This document shows positions 60,817 through 64,000 of a stretch of DNA of 64,000 bases, one piece after another. Each line of letters begins with the position of its first letter. Position 1 is the stretch's first letter. A program made the position numbers and the translations under genes. This DNA comes from Nitrospirota bacterium (GTDB lineage: Bacteria; Nitrospirota; Thermodesulfovibrionia; Thermodesulfovibrionales; JdFR-88). The stretch covers positions 52,000 through 115,999 of the forward strand of contig JAKAHV010000004.1 in the NCBI GenBank assembly GCA_021825295.1, given 5' to 3'. The notes beneath the pieces are model-generated. The model worked only from the letters and a program-made list of their open reading frames with translations, was not told the origin of the DNA and did not search any database.

Positions 60817-61017
60817 GGGCCTGAGTCAGATTGGTGGGGCTGGTATCTGCCTGTTCCTGGAGAGAAGCGAAGAGCGGACGGATACCGGCGGGGCGCATCC
60901 TGACAATGGCTTGATATTCGCCCCTGGCGGCAATCCCGCCGCGGCGAGATTTACGCCCGGAATCCCGCCCAAGGCGGGACAGATGCCCCGCCTTGCCCCG
61001 CAAATCTGAGCAGGCCC
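60817..61017. mobile_element. MITE-like family A (copy A4) with 9-bp target-site duplication
   Basis: Inverted ends GGGCCTGAGTCAGATTGGTGGGGC / GCCCCGCAAATCTGAGCAGGCCC, flanked by direct repeats TCAAGGAAT (60808..60816 and 61018..61026). Confidence 0.9.
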
Positions 61018-61153
61018 TCAAGGAATTAATCAGGGAATGCCCAATACACCTTTTCTTCCACCTAAAAGGTGATAGACTATATTGTAGGTTTTATATCCGG
61101 AGCAACAAACGGATGACCGCATTGCAAATTCACCAAACCAGGGTTGCCGAAAG

Positions 61154-62314
61154 ATGAGAATAAGTCTGCTTTGCTGGGAATCGCTGCATTCGATTGCCGT
61201 GGGCGGCGTCGCCGTCCATGTAACCGAGCTTGCCGCCGCCCTCGAGCGAAAGGGGCATGAAGTCCACGTGTTTACGAGAATGGGCCATGGCCAGCCCCAT
61301 TACGAGGTCATAGACGGGGTGCATTATCACAGGTGCCCGTTCCGGCTGGACCGGGACTTCGTCGAAGAGACGAACGAGATGTGCCGGTCGTTCGTGCACC
61401 ATATCCTGCAGACCGAAACCTATATGGGCGCCGCCTTCGATGTGATACACGCGCACGACTGGATGACCGCGAATGCGCTTATATGGCTGAAGATGAACAG
61501 GCAGCGCAAATATGTCTTCACAATGCATTCAACCGAATACGGCCGGTGCGGCAATAATTTCTTTGACGGCCGCTCCGCGGCGATAAGGGACCTGGAGCGC
61601 GCGGGCATCAACTGGGCGGACAAGGCGATAGTAGTCTCGCACGGTCTTAAAAGAGAGATCATGTGGATGTATGAGGCGCCGGACTGGAAGGTCTCTGTGG
61701 TCTTCAACGGGGTCAACCTGCGCCAGTTCGACGGCTGGATAGACCCTTTCGATGTAAAGCGCCGCTACGGCATGGGGCCCATGGACCCTACAGTGCTTTT
61801 CTGCGGCCGCATGGTTTACCAGAAGTCGCCGGACCTCATGGTCCAGGCCATACCCTACATCCTGCGCTATTACCCGAACGCCAGGTTTGTGTTCGTGGGC
61901 GACGGCGAGATGATGGGGCATGTGCAATGGCTCTCGCATCACCTGCGGGTGGCCCATGCCGCGAGGTTTGTCGGACATAAATCAAACGGCGAGCTGGGAG
62001 ACCTTTACAAGGCCTGCGACGTGGTGTGCGTCCCCAGCCGAAACGAGCCCTTCGGGCTGGTGGTACTCGAAGGCTGGAGCGCCGGGAAACCGGTCGTTGT
62101 CACAAAAAACGGCGGACCGGACGAATACGTCTGGCATGAGGTAAACGGACTGAAAATCTACCCGAACCCGGAGTCCATCGCCTGGGGGGTAGGCACGCTT
62201 TTTACCAACTTCGAATGGGCGAGATGGATGGGGAGAAACGGCAGAATCGCCGTCGAGAGCGCCTTCACCTGGGACGCGGTCTCGGATAAGGTGCTTTCAG
62301 TTTATTGCAGCTAA
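61154..62314 (+). CDS. Glycosyltransferase family 4 (glycogen-synthase-like)
   Basis: GGVAVHVTELAAALERKGHEVHVFTR, HAHDWMTANALI, VCVPSRNEPFGLVVLEGWSAGKPVVVTKNGG. Confidence 0.94.
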   Translation: MRISLLCWESLHSIAVGGVAVHVTELAAALERKGHEVHVFTRMGHGQPHYEVIDGVHYHRCPFRLDRDFVEETNEMCRSFVHHILQTETYMGAAFDVIHAHDWMTANALIWLKMNRQRKYVFTMHSTEYGRCGNNFFDGRSAAIRDLERAGINWADKAIVVSHGLKREIMWMYEAPDWKVSVVFNGVNLRQFDGWIDPFDVKRRYGMGPMDPTVLFCGRMVYQKSPDLMVQAIPYILRYYPNARFVFVGDGEMMGHVQWLSHHLRVAHAARFVGHKSNGELGDLYKACDVVCVPSRNEPFGLVVLEGWSAGKPVVVTKNGGPDEYVWHEVNGLKIYPNPESIAWGVGTLFTNFEWARWMGRNGRIAVESAFTWDAVSDKVLSVYCS

Positions 62315-62532
62315 CCGTATCCGGTCTTCCTGCCGGAAGGGCTGAACATCTCAAACGCGCGGGTCCTTGGCCAGTATCGATTCGTTCGGGTATAACGGAT
62401 ATGTTGTTCCCGGGAAACCTTGCAACCTCCGGCTTGTGTTTTCCGTAACGATACCGGCCCCAATGACGATTTCATCGAAAGCCTTCAGGTCCATCCGGAA
62501 TGCATCGCCCCGGCATCGATTCGTTCCGGCCT

Positions 62533-62790
62533 TCAGTAAATCTCACCATTTTGGCTGGACAGTTCCGCATGATCATGGGAGCAGAACAACTGCACGTCGT
62601 TTCCTTGCCATTGTTTCAGCTCGCGCAGCCTGCGCTGGTTATTTATCCGCGCCCTGTTGTCAGCCGCCAAAACCCTTTGATACAGGCCGAGGCCCGGCGA
62701 GCAGCGCGGTTTATCCAGGGACATCTCCTCATGGAAAAAATATGCGTCTCCGCAATGGAGGGCCCACCGCTGCCGCATACGTCCGGCCGG
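62533..62790 (-). pseudogene. 3' fragment of an MBL-fold hydrolase gene
   Basis: Minus-strand RWALHCGDAYFFHEEMSLDKPRCSPGLGLYQRVLAADNRARINNQRRLRELKQWQGNDVQLFCSHDHAEL resembles the C-terminal part of MBL-fold enzymes. No N-terminal HxHxDH region present. Confidence 0.55.
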
Positions 62791-62799
62791 GAAAATGCA

Positions 62800-63174
62800 A
62801 AAGGGCTTCTGGCCATATCCAACTGCGGGTTTCCGGAGGCGCACCAGAACGTGACGGCGCTCGCCATATGCCGCCAATTCGCGGAAGAGACGGGCATGGA
62901 GTGGATCGGGGGGCTTGCCCTGGGCGGCGGGCAATCGATTGACGGACGGCTTGAGAAACTGGGCAGGCTTGCCGGAAATCTGAAGAAATCGCTCGACCTG
63001 GCGGCGGCTGCCCTCGTGGCCGGGAAACCGCTTCCGGAGAAGGCGGAGGCGCTTATGGCAATGCCGCTCATGCCCAAATGGTTCTACCTTTGGATGGCTA
63101 AAATGAGGGGAAGGCGCACGGCAATAAAGAATGGGGTATGGGGAAGGATCAACGACCGCCCGTATTTGCAATAG
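62800..63174 (+). pseudogene. 3' fragment of an NAD(P)H-dependent FMN reductase/flavodoxin-like gene
   Basis: KGLLAISNCGFPEAHQNVTALAICRQFAEETGMEWIGGLALGGGQSIDG resembles the C-terminal half of such proteins. Upstream codons are unrelated (antisense MBL fragment). Confidence 0.6.
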
Positions 63175-63295
63175 CCAGGGGAAAATTAAAATCGCAAGGT
63201 TCGGATAGCGGCGCCACTTTCTCCTGGCAACCTCGGCCCTTTGACAAGAATCCTCAATAGTGATATATCGTTATAACAATGATAACGTCCTTAAA

Positions 63296-63474
63296 AGAAC
63301 CTATCTCAAAATCGCTTCTGGCTGCAAGAGGCCGAAATTGCGGCATACGGCGTCATACACGGGAAATAGTCCTCAACGCAGCACTGCCGCGCCTCCGGGC
63401 GATTTCCCCTTTCTTCCTTGTCTGCCACCATTTCATCTCTCTTTCGCTTCAAAATCAATTTTGAGATAGGTTCT
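63296..63474. mobile_element. MITE-like family B (copy B2)
   Basis: AGAACCTATCTCAAAATCGCTTC ... GCTTCAAAATCAATTTTGAGATAGGTTCT. Shares IVLNAALxRLRAISPFxLVCH-coding interior with B1 in the opposite orientation. Confidence 0.9.
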
Positions 63475-63478
63475 AGCA

Positions 63479-63816
63479 AGTTGAAAAAGCCGCGGCCCCC
63501 GGTTGCCTCCGAAAGACCCGATACAATCAGGCAGGAAATCCTGGCTGTCCTCAGGGGCGCAACCCTTACGGCAAAAGACATTTCCTCACAGGTCAGTATC
63601 ACCGAAAAGGAAGCCTATGAGCACCTTGAGCATATCCGGAGGAGCCTGGGCGGCATTCATGGCCTGCTGATTGTTACTCCTGCGGAATGCAGGAAATGCG
63701 GTTTCATCTTTAAAAAAAGGGACCGTCTCAAAAAGCCAGGCAAATGTCCGGTATGCCATCATGAAGCTATAAGGGCTCCGGGTTTTTCGATAAGGCAAGA
63801 GGAGGAAAATCCCTGA
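63479..63816 (+). CDS. HTH plus zinc-ribbon predicted transcriptional regulator
   Basis: IRQEILAVLRGATLTAKDISSQVSITEKEAYEHLEHI; zinc ribbon ECRKCGFIFKKRDRLKKPGKCPVCHHEAI. TTG start likely; the ATG at 63418 lies inside MITE B2. Confidence 0.75.
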
Positions 63817-64000
63817 AAAACCAGCCCGGGACGAACCCCCTATTTTTTTATTTTTAAACATAAGGCCCTTCAGGCTTTTGTGTGGGATCAGCAGTCTTAA
63901 AAATAATTTGTATATTTCGCGCTTGCCGATACCTGCCAGGCCCTTTCGTTCGGCCGCGCGGTTCCGGACGTATCCAGACGGCGGGATTTAGATCGTCTTC

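Noticed and set aside
62361-62500. Minus-strand peptide FRMDLKAFDEIVIGAGIVTENTSRRLQGFPGTTYPLYPNESILAKDPRV downstream of the GT4 gene
   Set aside because: Looks like another short gene remnant, but I could not assign it to a family with confidence.
1-64000. CRISPR arrays, rRNA operons, prophage or conjugation genes
   Set aside because: No regular repeat-spacer array, rRNA-like sequence, integrase, capsid or conjugation ORFs seen.

Overview
The window is a gene-dense, GC-rich bacterial chromosome segment. The organism looks like a diderm, probably an anaerobe (inference only). From left to right it holds: (1) the 3' part of ftsH and an MtfA-like peptidase. (2) A minus-strand vitamin-B12 lower-ligand locus: riboswitch with terminator, then a bzaF/thiC-like gene, a bzaC-like methyltransferase fused to a DUF2284-like Cys-rich domain, two B12-binding radical SAM genes, cobT and cobS. 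(3) A signalling group: CHASE2 cyclase, TPR-cNMP-binding protein, MBL hydrolase, GAF/HD-GYP protein. It surrounds a tRNA-Val(GAC) 3'-half remnant and a DUF433/DUF5615 toxin-antitoxin pair whose toxin is frameshifted. (4) A FecR / DGGY-repeat lipoprotein / TPR-barrel group. (5) A large exopolysaccharide locus (~23-51 kb) with Wzi, a WecA-like transferase, Wza/SLBB, Wzz, Wzx, a polymerase, glycosyltransferases, DegT aminotransferases and FdtA-like isomerases. It also has an APS kinase plus sulfotransferase, suggesting a sulfated product. (6) A kinase-HAD-USP operon, a giant fusion of a catalytically degenerate PAP2 domain to a P-type ATPase, and a separate Cu-type P-ATPase. Two families of non-coding, terminal-inverted-repeat (MITE-like) elements are dispersed through the window. 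One copy has a clear 9-bp target duplication, and both families carry small TCCCGCC..GGCGGGA palindromes. The most promising unusual items are the degenerate PAP2/P-type ATPase fusion, the bzaC-DUF2284 fusion under a B12 riboswitch, and the nested MITE/palindrome system. All family assignments come from motif reading by eye, with no database search.
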